Shown here piece by piece: positions 8,880 to 17,800 of a stretch of 64,000 nt of DNA. The stretch comes from Aureimonas sp. AU4. GTDB lineage: Bacteria; Pseudomonadota; Alphaproteobacteria; Rhizobiales; Rhizobiaceae. The translations under genes and the position numbers were made by a program. Where the stretch lies: positions 62,001 through 126,000 of the forward strand of contig NZ_BBWK01000027.1 of the NCBI RefSeq assembly GCF_001463765.1, in the 5' to 3' direction. The stretch's first letter is position 1, and each line of letters opens with the position of its first letter. Under the pieces are notes generated by a model, which had not been told where the DNA came from, ran no database searches, and saw only the letters and a list, made by a program, of their open reading frames with translations.

Positions 8880-9329
8880 ATGGGCTCTCATGTCATGCTC
8901 AACGTTCGCAACCAGCATGCAGTGGAGCGGGAGAAGATCCTGGCCGGCGGCATCAAGGAGGTGGTTGCGGAGCTGCGGCTGGTGGAGGTCGTCGACTACG
9001 TCGCCTTCCTGCGGCTCGACCTCCTCGGCAACATCGCGGACATCGTGGACTCCTCCGCGCAGCTCTTCCTGCGGCCGGGCACGCTGCGCTTCGCGGACGG
9101 CGGCGACGTCCAGCTCGGCTGGGGCTCGGTGCCCCGCATCGACCTCGACATGGAGTTCCGCAGCGAGGGCGTGACGGTCCACTTCCGCCTCGAGCTTTCG
9201 GCGACCATGGCGGCGGTCCAGATCAACTACATCGCCTTTGCGGAACCCGACGCCGATCCGTCCGTCAACACGGAGCGCCTCGCGGCAGCGGTCGAGGCCG
9301 CGCGCATTCCGCGCTCCCCCAAGGCCTGA
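8880..9329 (+). CDS. conserved hypothetical protein downstream of flhB
   Basis: Protein of 149 residues that I do not recognise. It has no signal peptide or membrane segment. The pattern is alternating beta-type: residues about 60-125 are rich in Val, Leu, Phe and charged residues (QLFLRPGTLRFADGG, then DLDMEFRSEGVTVHFRLELS), suggesting a beta-sandwich or barrel, with a helical N-terminus and a disordered tail. It lies 56 bases after flhB, on the same strand and ahead of the operon terminator at 9357-9386, so it is the last gene of the motA-flhB transcript. A second in-frame ATG lies at codon 6 (MLNVRNQ). Confidence 0.65.
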   Translation: MGSHVMLNVRNQHAVEREKILAGGIKEVVAELRLVEVVDYVAFLRLDLLGNIADIVDSSAQLFLRPGTLRFADGGDVQLGWGSVPRIDLDMEFRSEGVTVHFRLELSATMAAVQINYIAFAEPDADPSVNTERLAAAVEAARIPRSPKA

Positions 9330-9356
9330 TCACCTTCATCCGTTCTGCGGCTCGAG

Positions 9357-9386
9357 GAGCCCCGATCGCGCGCGCGATCGGGGCTC
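9357..9386 (+). terminator. rho-independent terminator of the motA-flhB operon
   Basis: GAGCCCCGATCGCGC at 9357-9371 is followed directly by its exact reverse complement at 9372-9386, then TTTCGTTT. The 30-base perfect palindrome would fold with the middle bases as loop. It separates the switch/flhB operon from the flgB operon. Confidence 0.85.
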
Positions 9387-9403
9387 TTTCGTTTCCGCGG
9401 TCG

Positions 9404-9418
9404 TTAACCACTCGTTAA
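9404..9418 (+). promoter_or_regulatory. CtrA-type box upstream of flgB
   Basis: TTAACCACTCGTTAA matches the CtrA recognition pattern TTAA-N7-TTAA exactly. A third TTAA follows at 9424-9427, and an AT-rich stretch (AAAATATAATAAAT) leads to flgB. CtrA controls early flagellar operons in many alphaproteobacteria; its use here is inferred from the motif and its position. Confidence 0.65.
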
Positions 9419-9455
9419 TACTGGTTAACATCAAGTAAAATATAATAAATCCGAA

Positions 9456-9908
9456 ATGCGGACAGCTTCGGACAAGTGGTCGATCCTAGAAGCGGATGTA
9501 CCGCATCTTACGACCGGATCGACCGCCTTGAGCGAGTTCTACCTCTTCGGATTGTCGTCCCGCCGCGCCGATTGGCTGACCCAGCGCCAGAACGTCGTGG
9601 CCGAGAACGTCGCCAACGCCGATACGCCCGGCTTCAAGGCCAAGGAAATCTCGGCCTTCACGACCGTGCTCGACCGCACGAGCCTCCAGATGTCCGGCTC
9701 CTCGGCCGCCCATCTCGTGGCCTCGGCGGGTCGCGACTTCGGCATCGACGAGCACCAGCAGACGCCGTGGGACGTCACCCATTCCGGCAACTCCGTGAGC
9801 CTCGAGCAGGAGATGCTGAAGTCGGGCGAGATCCAGCGCGACTACGCGCTCGACACGTCGATCGCCAAGGCTTTCCACCGCATGTACCTGACCGCCATCA
9901 AGGGCTGA
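9456..9908 (+). CDS. flgB: flagellar proximal rod protein FlgB
   Basis: Rod protein at the base of the axial structure. The family core begins at SEFYLFGLSSRRADWLTQRQ and contains NVVAENVANADTPGFKAKE, the D0 signature of rod proteins; the C-terminal helix (LEQEMLKSGEIQRDYALDTS) completes the pair. As drawn from the ATG at 9456 it has 150 residues, about 24 more at the N-terminus than usual. A TTG at 9528 would give a normal 126-residue FlgB, but neither start has a clear Shine-Dalgarno, so the start is uncertain. It heads the flgB-flgC-fliE-flgG-flgA-flgI-motE-flgH-fliL-fliP series; flgC follows after 6 bases. Confidence 0.92.
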   Translation: MRTASDKWSILEADVPHLTTGSTALSEFYLFGLSSRRADWLTQRQNVVAENVANADTPGFKAKEISAFTTVLDRTSLQMSGSSAAHLVASAGRDFGIDEHQQTPWDVTHSGNSVSLEQEMLKSGEIQRDYALDTSIAKAFHRMYLTAIKG

Positions 9909-9914
9909 TCCGAC

Positions 9915-10331
9915 ATGATCGACGCCATCTCCTCCGCCCTCAAGGTCGCGTCCAGCGGCCTGGAAGCCCAGTCGACGCGCCTTCGCATCGTCTCCGAGAA
10001 CGTCGCCAACGCCCGCTCCACCGGCGACACGCCGGGCAGCGACCCGTATCGCCGCAAGACCGTGTCCTTCACGGGCGAGCTGGATCGCCTGACCGGCGCC
10101 TCGATGGTCAAGGTCAAGTCGGTCGGCCTCGACCGCTCGGAGTTCAAGGAAGAATACGACCCCGGCAATCCGGCGGCCGACGGCAACGGCTACGTGAAGA
10201 TGCCCAACGTCCAGCCGCTCGTCGAGATGGCCGACATGCGCGAGGCCAACCGCTCCTACGAGGCGAACCTCCAGGTCATCAAGCAGACCCGCGAGCTGAT
10301 CAACCTCACCATCGACCTCATGAGGGGTTAA
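9915..10331 (+). CDS. flgC: flagellar proximal rod protein FlgC
   Basis: Rod protein of 138 residues. The N-terminal coil carries [20 protein letters not shown] followed by PYRRK, typical of FlgC, and the C-terminal coil runs [20 protein letters not shown]. Length agrees with the family (about 135-140). It is tightly packed between flgB and fliE (6 and 5 bases). Confidence 0.96.
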   Translation: MIDAISSALKVASSGLEAQSTRLRIVSENVANARSTGDTPGSDPYRRKTVSFTGELDRLTGASMVKVKSVGLDRSEFKEEYDPGNPAADGNGYVKMPNVQPLVEMADMREANRSYEANLQVIKQTRELINLTIDLMRG

Positions 10332-10336
10332 CGCCG

Positions 10337-10660
10337 ATGCTCTCCGCCGTTTCCAGCAGCTTCTCCCGCATGGACGCCACGCCGGTCCGCGCGCCCGGCC
10401 TGTCTGCCCCGACCGCGGCGGCCACCACCGCTGCCGCGCCCGAGCAGAGCTTCGCGGCCGCCATGGCCGAGGTCGTGCAGGACGCCACGCGCTCCCTCAA
10501 GGGGGCCGAGACGACCTCGATCCAGGGCATCAACGGGCAGGGCTCCACCCAAGCTGTCGTCGACGCCGTGATGGGCGCCGAGCGCACGCTCCAGACCGCC
10601 GTCGCGCTGCGCGACAAGGTCGTCTCCGCCTATCTCGAACTCTCCCGCATGTCGATCTAA
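10337..10660 (+). CDS. fliE: flagellar hook-basal body protein FliE
   Basis: Small protein of 107 residues joining the MS-ring/export gate to the rod. An Ala/Thr/Pro-rich N-terminus (about 15-40) is followed by a helical region ending in the FliE-type tail [20 protein letters not shown]. The start at 10337 follows flgC by 5 bases; gene order flgC-fliE-flgG is the rhizobial one. Confidence 0.92.
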   Translation: MLSAVSSSFSRMDATPVRAPGLSAPTAAATTAAAPEQSFAAAMAEVVQDATRSLKGAETTSIQGINGQGSTQAVVDAVMGAERTLQTAVALRDKVVSAYLELSRMSI

Positions 10661-10676
10661 CGGAAAGCCCGAACCC

Positions 10677-11459
10677 ATGCGCGCCCTCGCCATCGCCGCC
10701 ACCGGCATGAACGCCCAGCAGACCAACCTGGAAGTCATCGCCAACAACATCGCCAACATCAACACGACCGGCTTCAAGCGCGCACGCGCCGAGTTCACCG
10801 ACCTCCTCTACCAGGTGGAGCGCACGGCGGGCGTGCCCGCGCGCGGCGGCGAGAACCTCGTGCCCGAGGGCGCGCAGATCGGGCTGGGCGTGCGCACCGC
10901 CGCGATCCGCGACATCCACCTCCAGGGCGCGCTGGAGCAGACCGGCAACGATCTAGACGTCGCGATCAACGGCCAAGGCTACTTCCAGATCCAGGGGCCC
11001 GGCGGCGAGACGCTCTATACCCGCGACGGCGCCTTCAACAAGAACGACACCGGCCAGATCGTGACGCTCGACGGCTTCACGGTCGACCCGGCCATGACCG
11101 TTCCGGAGAACACCACCAAGATCGCGATCAACGACTCCGGCCAGGTCTACGCTACGGTGGACGGCGCCGACCAGCTCCTCGGCCAGCTGACGCTCGTCAA
11201 CTTCGCCAACGAACCGGGCCTTGCCGCGCAGGGCGGCAACCTCTTCCGCGAGACCGCCGCCTCGGGCGCGCCGATCGCGGGCGTGCCGGGCGATCCGGGC
11301 TACGGCGTCCTCAAGCAGGGCTATCTCGAGAATTCCAACGTCGATCCGGTCAAGGAAATCTCCGAGCTGATCTCGGCGCAGCGCGCCTACGAGATGAACT
11401 CCAAGGTCATCCAGGCCGCCGACGAGATGTCGGGCGTCGTCTCCAAGGGCATTCGCTGA
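10677..11459 (+). CDS. flgG: flagellar distal rod protein FlgG
   Basis: Distal rod subunit of 260 residues. The N-terminal helix contains [18 protein letters not shown], the middle has [20 protein letters not shown], and the C-terminus has [20 protein letters not shown], all classical for FlgG. Length is exactly typical. It is preceded by fliE (16 bases) and followed by flgA (3 bases). Confidence 0.98.
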   Translation: MRALAIAATGMNAQQTNLEVIANNIANINTTGFKRARAEFTDLLYQVERTAGVPARGGENLVPEGAQIGLGVRTAAIRDIHLQGALEQTGNDLDVAINGQGYFQIQGPGGETLYTRDGAFNKNDTGQIVTLDGFTVDPAMTVPENTTKIAINDSGQVYATVDGADQLLGQLTLVNFANEPGLAAQGGNLFRETAASGAPIAGVPGDPGYGVLKQGYLENSNVDPVKEISELISAQRAYEMNSKVIQAADEMSGVVSKGIR

Positions 11460-11462
11460 TCC

Positions 11463-11915
11463 ATGCGCGGCCGCCTTCTCCTCCTCCTCGCCGCCTTTCT
11501 CGGCGCGGCCCCGGCGTCGGCGGCCGACATCGCCCTCTATGTTCCGGCAAGCGTCGTCTATCCCGGTCAGAACGTGCTCGATCGCGGCGTCATCGCCATG
11601 CGCTTCGACGTTCCGGGCGATCGCCTGTCGTCCTATGTCGTGGAGCAGGGCATGCTGCGCGATCGCGTCGCGCGGCGCACGCTCCTGCCCAACCAGCCTA
11701 TCCTTCTGTCGGACCTCAAGTCCCCGAACTCGGTCACGGCCGGCGTCGCGGCGACGCTGATCTACCGCGAGGAGGGGCTTCTCATCACCGGACTCGGCAC
11801 GCCGCTCCAGTCGGCCGGCGCGGGGGACGCCGTGCGCGTGCGCAACGTCGACAGCGGCGTCACGATCAGCGGCGTCGCCCAGGAGGATGGCACGATCGAG
11901 GTCTCCTCCCAATGA
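11463..11915 (+). CDS. flgA: flagellar P-ring assembly chaperone FlgA
   Basis: Periplasmic chaperone needed for P-ring assembly, 150 residues. A signal peptide (GRLLLLLAAFLGAAPASA) precedes a short SAF-type domain: the DRGVIAMRFDVPGDRL region and the C-terminal GDAVRVRNVDSGVTISGVAQ, which is the FlgA signature. The protein is shorter than enterobacterial FlgA (about 220), as in other rhizobia, where the N-terminal domain is missing. Its stop overlaps the ATG of flgI (ATGA), so chaperone and client are translated together. Confidence 0.92.
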   Translation: MRGRLLLLLAAFLGAAPASAADIALYVPASVVYPGQNVLDRGVIAMRFDVPGDRLSSYVVEQGMLRDRVARRTLLPNQPILLSDLKSPNSVTAGVAATLIYREEGLLITGLGTPLQSAGAGDAVRVRNVDSGVTISGVAQEDGTIEVSSQ

Positions 11916-13114
11916 CGCGCTCCCTCTCGCGCGTCACCGCGCTTCTCCTCTCGGCCGCGCTCGCAGGCCCCGCCTCGGCGGCCGACTACGTCGGCGGCAC
12001 CGCCTACGGCCAGGCGGGCATCGGCGCCCGCGAGACCTTCCAGACCGTCGTCCCGCGCGTGCGGCCGACGGGAGGCGTGCGCATCAAGGACATCACCACC
12101 ATCAAGGGCGTGCGCGACAACCAGCTTGTCGGCTACGGCCTCGTGGTCGGCCTGCAGGGTACCGGCGACAGCTTGCGCAACTCGCCTTTCACCGAGCAGT
12201 CGCTGCAGTCGATGCTCGACCGCATGGGCGTCAACGTCCGCTCGGCGAACCCGCGCACGCGCAACGTCGCGGCCGTGGTCGTCACGGCCGATCTGCCGGC
12301 CTTCGCCGGCATCGGCTCGCGCATCGACGTGTCGGTCTCCTCGCTCGGTGACGCGTCCTCGCTGATGGGCGGCACGCTCGTCATGACGCCGCTCTACGGG
12401 CCGGACGGCGAGATCTACGCGGTCGGGCAGGGGGCGCTCGCGGTCTCTGGCTTCTCGTCGGAGGGGACCAACGAGAGCCTGACGCAGGGAACGCCCACCA
12501 CCGGCCGCATCGCGGGCGGCGCCCTGATCGAGCGCGAGGTCCCGCGCGCCACGGTCGATACGCCGCTCGTGACGATGGAGCTGCGCAATCCCGACTACCG
12601 CACGGCGATCCGCGTGGTCGACGCGGTGAACGCCTACGCCGTCTCCGCATACGGAAAGCCGGTCGCGCGCGAGCAGGATTTCCGCACGATCCAGCTGACG
12701 CGCCCCACCAAGGTCTCGACGACGCGCTTCATCGCCGATCTCGGTGACCTGCAGATCACGCCGGACCAGGCGGCGCGCGTCGTGATCGACGAGCGCACCG
12801 GAACGGTGGTGATGGGCGCCGACGTCCAGATCTCGACGGTCGCCGTGACCCACGGATCGCTGACGGTCCGCATCACCGACATTCCGAACGTCTCCCAGCC
12901 CGGCCCTCTCAGCAACGGCCAGACCGTCGTGACCAAGGACACGGTGGTCAACGCGGAGCAGGGCGGCGGCAACCTAGCCATCGTCCAGGGCGCCAATCTC
13001 GAGGCGGTGGTGCGTGGCCTCAACCGCCTCGGGCTGAAGCCCACCGGCATCATCGCCATCCTCCAGGCCATCAAGACAGCCGGCGCGCTGCAGGCCGATC
13101 TCGTGGTGCAGTGA
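11912..13114 (+). CDS. flgI: flagellar P-ring protein FlgI
   Basis: P-ring subunit of 400 residues, exported by Sec to the periplasm where it forms the bushing in the peptidoglycan. A signal peptide (to about residue 23, GPASAAD) is followed by family motifs VRIKDITTIKGVRDNQLVGY, GLVVGLQGTGDSL and the C-terminal NLAIVQGANLEAVVRGLNRL. Slightly longer than the usual 365-375 because of the segment between the signal peptide and the first motif. It starts within the flgA stop. Confidence 0.97.
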   Translation: MTRSLSRVTALLLSAALAGPASAADYVGGTAYGQAGIGARETFQTVVPRVRPTGGVRIKDITTIKGVRDNQLVGYGLVVGLQGTGDSLRNSPFTEQSLQSMLDRMGVNVRSANPRTRNVAAVVVTADLPAFAGIGSRIDVSVSSLGDASSLMGGTLVMTPLYGPDGEIYAVGQGALAVSGFSSEGTNESLTQGTPTTGRIAGGALIEREVPRATVDTPLVTMELRNPDYRTAIRVVDAVNAYAVSAYGKPVAREQDFRTIQLTRPTKVSTTRFIADLGDLQITPDQAARVVIDERTGTVVMGADVQISTVAVTHGSLTVRITDIPNVSQPGPLSNGQTVVTKDTVVNAEQGGGNLAIVQGANLEAVVRGLNRLGLKPTGIIAILQAIKTAGALQADLVVQ

Positions 13115-13115
13115 C

Positions 13116-13730
13116 ATGACCCGAACCGCTCTCACCTTGGCGCTCGCCGCCCTTCTCGGCACCGTACCCGTCCGGGCCGAAGAGGCCGCGGGAGGCGCGA
13201 GCGCCGCCGCGCCGCCCGCCACGCCCGCCAAGGTCCGCGTCGTGGGGCCCGACGGCCAGGCCGTGGCGCCGGCCGATCCCGCGCCCATGACCGACGTTCA
13301 GCGCTACTGCGCCAACATCGCCGACCCCGCGCTCGACGCGCGCAACGCGCTTCAGCTGAAGAAGGTGCAGGACGCCGAGGCGCAGCTGTCCGAGCGGATC
13401 GCCCAGCTCGAGGCCAAGCGCCAGGAGGTCCAGGGATGGATCGCAGAGCGCAAGGCCTTCCTGGAGTCCACGACGGGCATCATGACCGACATCTACGCCG
13501 CCATGAAGCCGGATGCCGCGGCCGCGCAGCTCGCAGGGCTGGACCGCCCCGTCGCCGCCTCGCTGCTGACGCGTCTCAAATCGCGCCAGGCGAGCGCGAT
13601 CCTGGCCGAGATGCCGGCGCCCGTCGCCGCCGAGCTCGCCGACCTGATCGTGCGCAAGACCGACCGCGCCGCGACGACCGCCGCCGCGGCCGGCTCGGCA
13701 CCCAACGCCGGATCGGAGAACCGCTCGTGA
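13116..13730 (+). CDS. motE: motility chaperone MotE
   Basis: Protein of 204 residues with a signal peptide (TLALAALLGTVPVRAEE), a coiled coil at about 75-115 (KKVQDAEAQLSERIAQLEAK) and an MgtE-N-like helical domain with AASLLTRLKSRQASAILAEM. This is the layout of MotE, described in Sinorhizobium meliloti as the periplasmic chaperone of MotC. Its place between flgI and flgH matches. It starts one base after flgI and its stop lies inside the GTG of flgH. Confidence 0.88.
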   Translation: MTRTALTLALAALLGTVPVRAEEAAGGASAAAPPATPAKVRVVGPDGQAVAPADPAPMTDVQRYCANIADPALDARNALQLKKVQDAEAQLSERIAQLEAKRQEVQGWIAERKAFLESTTGIMTDIYAAMKPDAAAAQLAGLDRPVAASLLTRLKSRQASAILAEMPAPVAAELADLIVRKTDRAATTAAAAGSAPNAGSENRS

Positions 13731-14434
13731 AGAAGGCCGCCTCCCTTCTCGTTCTCCTCGCGCTCGGCGGTTGCCAGACGGCGACGCGCGACGAGCTCAT
13801 GCGCGAGCCTCTCCTGACCCCGCCCGGCACCGGCCTCAACCAGTTTCCGGCCGTGGTCGCGCCCGAGCCCACGGCCTACGAGCCGCCGCGCAACGTCAAC
13901 TCGCTCTGGACGGGACGCAACGCCGACTTTTTCCGCGACACGCGCGCGCTGAACGTCGGTGACATCGTCACGGTCAAGATCAAGATCGACGACAAGGCGA
14001 CGCTCGACAACAACACCAAGCGCTCGCGCGACTCCGGCGTGAACGTCGGTGCCGACCTCAAGGGCGCGCTCGGCTCCTGGGATCTGCCGACCGTCGGCAC
14101 GACGCTCGGCCTGAAGGGCGGCACCAAGACCACCGGCAAGGGAACGGTGGACCGCAAGGAGGAGATCAACGTCTCGGTGGCGGCCGTCGTCACGCAGGTC
14201 CTGCCCAACGGCAACCTCTACATAGGCGGCCAGCAGGAAATCCGTGTGAACTTCGAGGTCCGCGTCCTGTCGGTCGCCGGCATCATCCGTCCCGGCGACA
14301 TCCTGCCCAACAACACGATCCCCTACGACAAGATCGCGGAAGCGCGCATCTCCTACGGCGGTCGCGGGCGCCTGAGCGAGGTGCAGCAGCCGGCCTGGGG
14401 GCAGCAGGTGCTGGATCGGGGCTTGCCCTACTAG
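13727..14434 (+). CDS. flgH: flagellar L-ring lipoprotein FlgH
   Basis: Outer-membrane L-ring subunit, 235 residues. The lipobox LGGC puts the lipidated cysteine at residue 16. Family motifs are NSLWTGRNADFFRDTRALNV followed by GDIVTVKIKIDDKA, and the C-terminal GIIRPGDILPNNTIPYDKIA. The start is GTG at 13727 (GTGA overlap with the motE stop), which gives a proper lipoprotein signal; the frame is open further upstream but that is motE shadow. Confidence 0.96.
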   Translation: MKKAASLLVLLALGGCQTATRDELMREPLLTPPGTGLNQFPAVVAPEPTAYEPPRNVNSLWTGRNADFFRDTRALNVGDIVTVKIKIDDKATLDNNTKRSRDSGVNVGADLKGALGSWDLPTVGTTLGLKGGTKTTGKGTVDRKEEINVSVAAVVTQVLPNGNLYIGGQQEIRVNFEVRVLSVAGIIRPGDILPNNTIPYDKIAEARISYGGRGRLSEVQQPAWGQQVLDRGLPY

Positions 14435-14563
14435 CGGGACCGCAAGGCTCGCATCAGCACACTTTCTTAACACTCGGCGCTGTCGGGGCTCTGGCCCGGG
14501 CGGCGCCGATCGCCGTCCGGCCGCGAGAGGTCCCTAGCATCCGACACGCCGGGAACGCCCGCT

Positions 14564-15079
14564 ATGACCGAACTCTCCCCCGAAGCGCTGGCCATCCTGA
14601 GTGGCGCGGGCGCGCCTCCCAAGCGCAGCGGCTGGATCGCGACCGCGGGGACCGTCGCCGTGCTGACGCTGGTGGCGGCGGGCGGCGGCTGGGCGCTCGG
14701 AACCATGCTCGGCGCCAAGGAAGTCGCCCCGCCCGCGGCGGACGTGCCGGCCGCACCCGACGCGCCGCCGACGCCGGCCGCAACCGTGCAGAGCACCATC
14801 GTCCCGCTCCAGCCCGTCACGGCCGACATCTCCTCGCCGCCCGGAACGCAGCTGCGCCTAGGTGCCAGCCTCGTCATGAAGCCCGGCAGCGCGGCCGACG
14901 CGAACCTTGTCGCCGCGCAGGTCCAGGCCGACACGGTCGTCTTCGTCCGCTCGCTGGAGCTTGCCCAGGTCGAGGGGTCGCGCGGGCTGCTGCACCTCAA
15001 GGAAGACCTCCTGGAGCGCGCGAGGCTGCGCTCGCCGGACGTCGAGGACGTTCTGATCAACGTCCTGGTGGTCAAGTGA
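14564..15079 (+). CDS. fliL: flagellar basal body-associated protein FliL
   Basis: Single-pass inner-membrane protein of 171 residues that surrounds or supports the stator. A cytoplasmic N-terminus (about 1-22) is followed by one membrane helix (about 24-46), a Pro/Ala linker (50-75), and a periplasmic FliL domain ending in the conserved strand VEDVLINVLVVK. A 129-base gap separates it from flgH; its stop is inside the GTG of fliP. Confidence 0.9.
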   Translation: MTELSPEALAILSGAGAPPKRSGWIATAGTVAVLTLVAAGGGWALGTMLGAKEVAPPAADVPAAPDAPPTPAATVQSTIVPLQPVTADISSPPGTQLRLGASLVMKPGSAADANLVAAQVQADTVVFVRSLELAQVEGSRGLLHLKEDLLERARLRSPDVEDVLINVLVVK

Positions 15080-15858
15080 GGCGCGCCGCCCTCCTCGGGC
15101 TGGCGCTGCTGCCGCTCCTCGCGCTGCCCGCCTTCGCGCAGGACGCCGTCGCCCAGGCGGCAGGCGATCTCGCCTCGCTGATCCCGGCTGGCGACGCGGC
15201 CGTTTCGGGCCGCATCGTGCAGCTCTTCGGCATCGTCACCGTTCTGTCGGTCGCGCCCGGGCTGCTCGTCATGGTGACGGCCTTCACGCGCGTCGTGATC
15301 GCGCTTTCGATCCTGCGCACGGGCCTCGGCCTCCAGTCGACGCCCGCCAACCTCATCCTGATCTCGCTGTCGCTCTTCATCACCTTCTTCGTGATGATGC
15401 CGACCTTCGACCAGGCGTGGCGCGACGGGCTGCAGCCGCTGATGCGCGGTCAGATCCAAGAGGCGGAGGCGCTGCCGCGCATCGCCGAGCCCTTCCGCGA
15501 GTTCATGCTGGACCAGGTGCGCGAATCGGATCTCGCCCTCTTCGAGAACATCAACCAGGCCTCGATCCGCGACCGGCTGCCGGAGGTCGAGCAGGGTTCG
15601 GGCGAGGGGCAGGTCGTCGATTTCCGCGTCCTCGTGCCCGCCTTCATGATCTCGGAGCTGCGGCGCGGCTTCGAGATCGGCTTCCTGATCGTCCTGCCGT
15701 TCCTCGTGATCGACCTGATCGTGGCGACGCTCACCATGTCGATGGGCATGATGATGCTGCCGCCCACCATCATCTCGCTGCCCTTCAAGATCCTGTTCTT
15801 CGTTCTCATCGACGGCTGGAACATGCTGACGGGATCGCTCGTGCGCTCCTTCCTGTAG
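15076..15858 (+). CDS. fliP: flagellar export gate protein FliP
   Basis: Core protein of the FliPQR export gate, 260 residues. A cleavable signal sequence (to about 22, LPAFAQ) precedes four membrane segments. Signatures: VTAFTRVVIALSILRTGLGL followed by QSTPAN, and the C-terminal MGMMMLPPTIISLPFKILFF. Start is GTG at 15076 in GTGA overlap with fliL. FliQ and FliR are encoded separately at 31942 and 35336. No fliO is seen. Confidence 0.97.
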   Translation: MRRAALLGLALLPLLALPAFAQDAVAQAAGDLASLIPAGDAAVSGRIVQLFGIVTVLSVAPGLLVMVTAFTRVVIALSILRTGLGLQSTPANLILISLSLFITFFVMMPTFDQAWRDGLQPLMRGQIQEAEALPRIAEPFREFMLDQVRESDLALFENINQASIRDRLPEVEQGSGEGQVVDFRVLVPAFMISELRRGFEIGFLIVLPFLVIDLIVATLTMSMGMMMLPPTIISLPFKILFFVLIDGWNMLTGSLVRSFL

Positions 15859-15903
15859 ATCTTCGCGGCGCACGGCATCTTTTCGCAAGCAGAGCGCGCG
15901 CGT

Positions 15904-15918
15904 TTTACCCGGCGTTAA
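15904..15918 (+). promoter_or_regulatory. near-consensus CtrA-type box upstream of the large flagellin
   Basis: TTTACCCGGCGTTAA fits TTAA-N7-TTAA with one mismatch in the first half. It lies about 130 bases before the flagellin ATG, in the fliP-flagellin gap. A single mismatch and the distance keep confidence low. Confidence 0.3.
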
Positions 15919-16049
15919 AGTCGTCACGGCATGGTGAGGGCATAGGAGATTGGCCGATACGCCTGCGGGCTCGGCCAAAGGCATGACGCCGCGCTCCTAT
16001 GCCGGCCCGACCCGGTCTGTCCCAGCGTATTTCTTACGGGACATGAATT

Positions 16050-17717
16050 ATGACCTCTGTGAACTTCAACAACGCCGCTGTTTCGGCTCTGCGTAACCTG
16101 CAGTCGACGAACACGCAGCTCGATGCGACGCAGAACCGCATCTCTACCGGCCTCAAGATTGGCGAAGCGAAGGACAACGCCGCCTACTGGTCGATCTCGA
16201 CCACGATGAAGTCGGACAACAAGGCTCTTTCGACTGTCTCGGACGCGCTCGGCCTTGGTGCCGCAACCGTCGATACGGCGTACCAGGGTCTGAACGCGAC
16301 GCTCGACATCCTGAACGATCTGAAGTCGAAGCTTACAGCTGCTTCGGGCAACGGTGTCGATAAGGGCGCTGTTCAGTCCGAGATCGCTCAGCTTCAGTCG
16401 CAGCTCAAGTCTATCGCGTCGTCCGCGACGTTCTCGGGCGAGAACTGGCTTTCGGTGAACACCTCGGTCACCGGCTACAACGCGACGAAGTCGGTTGTGT
16501 CCGGCATGAACCGTGACACTTCGGGCAACGTGACGCTCAATTCCATCTCGATCGACTCCTCGTCCTTCGTTCTGCTCGACGGCAGCACGACGTCGGAAGG
16601 CATCCTCGACGCTGGCAAGGCGGGCAACACGCTTTCGGGCGGTTTGGCTGCTTTGACGACGCCTGCGGTCGGTGCCGGCGCGCCCGGTACCTCGACGCAG
16701 GGCACGGCGTATCTCTATACGGCGAGCACGTCCGGCGACTACAACGCTGCCGCAGAAACGCTGCAGATCGGCTTCACGATCGATGGCACGAAGACCTTCT
16801 CGTTCACCTTGACCGGTGCGTCGAAGTTCTCCACCGCTGATGCGCTCGTCGCGTCGATCAACGGCCAGATCGGTAGCGCCGGCGTTGCGTCGAAGGACGG
16901 CTCGGGTCAGATCGTCATCACCAGTGCCTCGGAAGGCACGACGTCGACGGTCGATCTGACGACGGCAACCTTTGTTGGTACCGGTACGTCGGTTTCGACG
17001 TTGGCGGGCTTCAGCGCCACTGCCGGTGCGACGACCGAGACCAGCGCACCGGGTTCCGCTTCGGCGGCAACCACGACGATGGCTCAGGCCTTCGGCGCGA
17101 CGGTCATCACGCTGGACTCCAACGACACGATCACCTTCTCGATCTCTGCCAACGGCAACGCCGCCAAGGCGGTGTCGATCGATCGTGACCTTGTGAATGC
17201 CGCCCTCGGTAATTCTGCGAACGGCAAGATCGCTAACGCTGCGGACTACGCGACGGTCATTCAGAAGGCGCTTGATACCAACGGCGTCGCTGGCATGAAG
17301 GTTGACACCAACACTGGTGCCATCCGTCTGACCAGCTTGGTCGCTGGCTCCAAGTCGGCGATCAACATCTCGTCGGTGGCAGCTGAGAAGGGTCAGAGCA
17401 TCCTGACGATGGACGTCACCACGGCGTCCGTCGACAAGCTGACGACCTACCTCAACGCTGTCAGCGATGCGATCAGCAAGGTTACGTCGGCTGCTTCGAC
17501 GCTCGGTGCCGTGTCGTCGCGCATCGATCTCCAGAAGACCTTTGTCACCAAGATGATGGACACGATCGACAAGGGCGTTTCCGGCCTCGTCGACGCGGAC
17601 ATGAACGTCGAGTCGACCAAGCTTCAGGCTCTGCAGGTCAAGCAGCAGCTCGGCGTGCAGGCGCTCTCGATTGCCAACCAGTCGGCGCAGAACGTCCTGT
17701 CGCTCTTCCGCTCGTAA
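16050..17717 (+). CDS. large flagellin with flagellin-IN repeats
   Basis: Filament protein of 555 residues. The conserved N-terminal D0/D1 helices (about 1-140; NRISTGLKIGEAKDNAAYWS) and C-terminal D1/D0 helices (about 460-555, ending QSAQNVLSLFRS) flank a long variable surface region. That region (about 160-450) contains two copies resembling the flagellin hook IN motif: STADALVASINGQIGSAGVA at about 261-280, and DYATVIQKALDTNGVAGMKV at about 399-418. The gene uses many T-ending codons (GCT, GGT, GTT) compared with its GC3-rich neighbours, which may reflect high expression or different ancestry. A weak Shine-Dalgarno precedes the ATG, fitting post-transcriptional control by FlbT. It ends before its own terminator. 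Confidence 0.95.
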   Translation: MTSVNFNNAAVSALRNLQSTNTQLDATQNRISTGLKIGEAKDNAAYWSISTTMKSDNKALSTVSDALGLGAATVDTAYQGLNATLDILNDLKSKLTAASGNGVDKGAVQSEIAQLQSQLKSIASSATFSGENWLSVNTSVTGYNATKSVVSGMNRDTSGNVTLNSISIDSSSFVLLDGSTTSEGILDAGKAGNTLSGGLAALTTPAVGAGAPGTSTQGTAYLYTASTSGDYNAAAETLQIGFTIDGTKTFSFTLTGASKFSTADALVASINGQIGSAGVASKDGSGQIVITSASEGTTSTVDLTTATFVGTGTSVSTLAGFSATAGATTETSAPGSASAATTTMAQAFGATVITLDSNDTITFSISANGNAAKAVSIDRDLVNAALGNSANGKIANAADYATVIQKALDTNGVAGMKVDTNTGAIRLTSLVAGSKSAINISSVAAEKGQSILTMDVTTASVDKLTTYLNAVSDAISKVTSAASTLGAVSSRIDLQKTFVTKMMDTIDKGVSGLVDADMNVESTKLQALQVKQQLGVQALSIANQSAQNVLSLFRS

Positions 17718-17766
17718 GCGATCCAAATCCTTGCGGGGGCTACCCCGCGAGCCGACCCACGGGGCG

Positions 17767-17800
17767 CACCCCTCGGACCGAAAGGTCCGGGGGGTGTTTT
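17767..17800 (+). terminator. terminator of the large flagellin gene
   Basis: CACCCCTCGGACC (17767-17779) pairs with GGTCCGGGGGGTG (17784-17796) around a GAAA loop, with one G-T pair, followed by TTTTCGTTT. A classical rho-independent terminator 50 bases past the stop codon. Confidence 0.9.
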
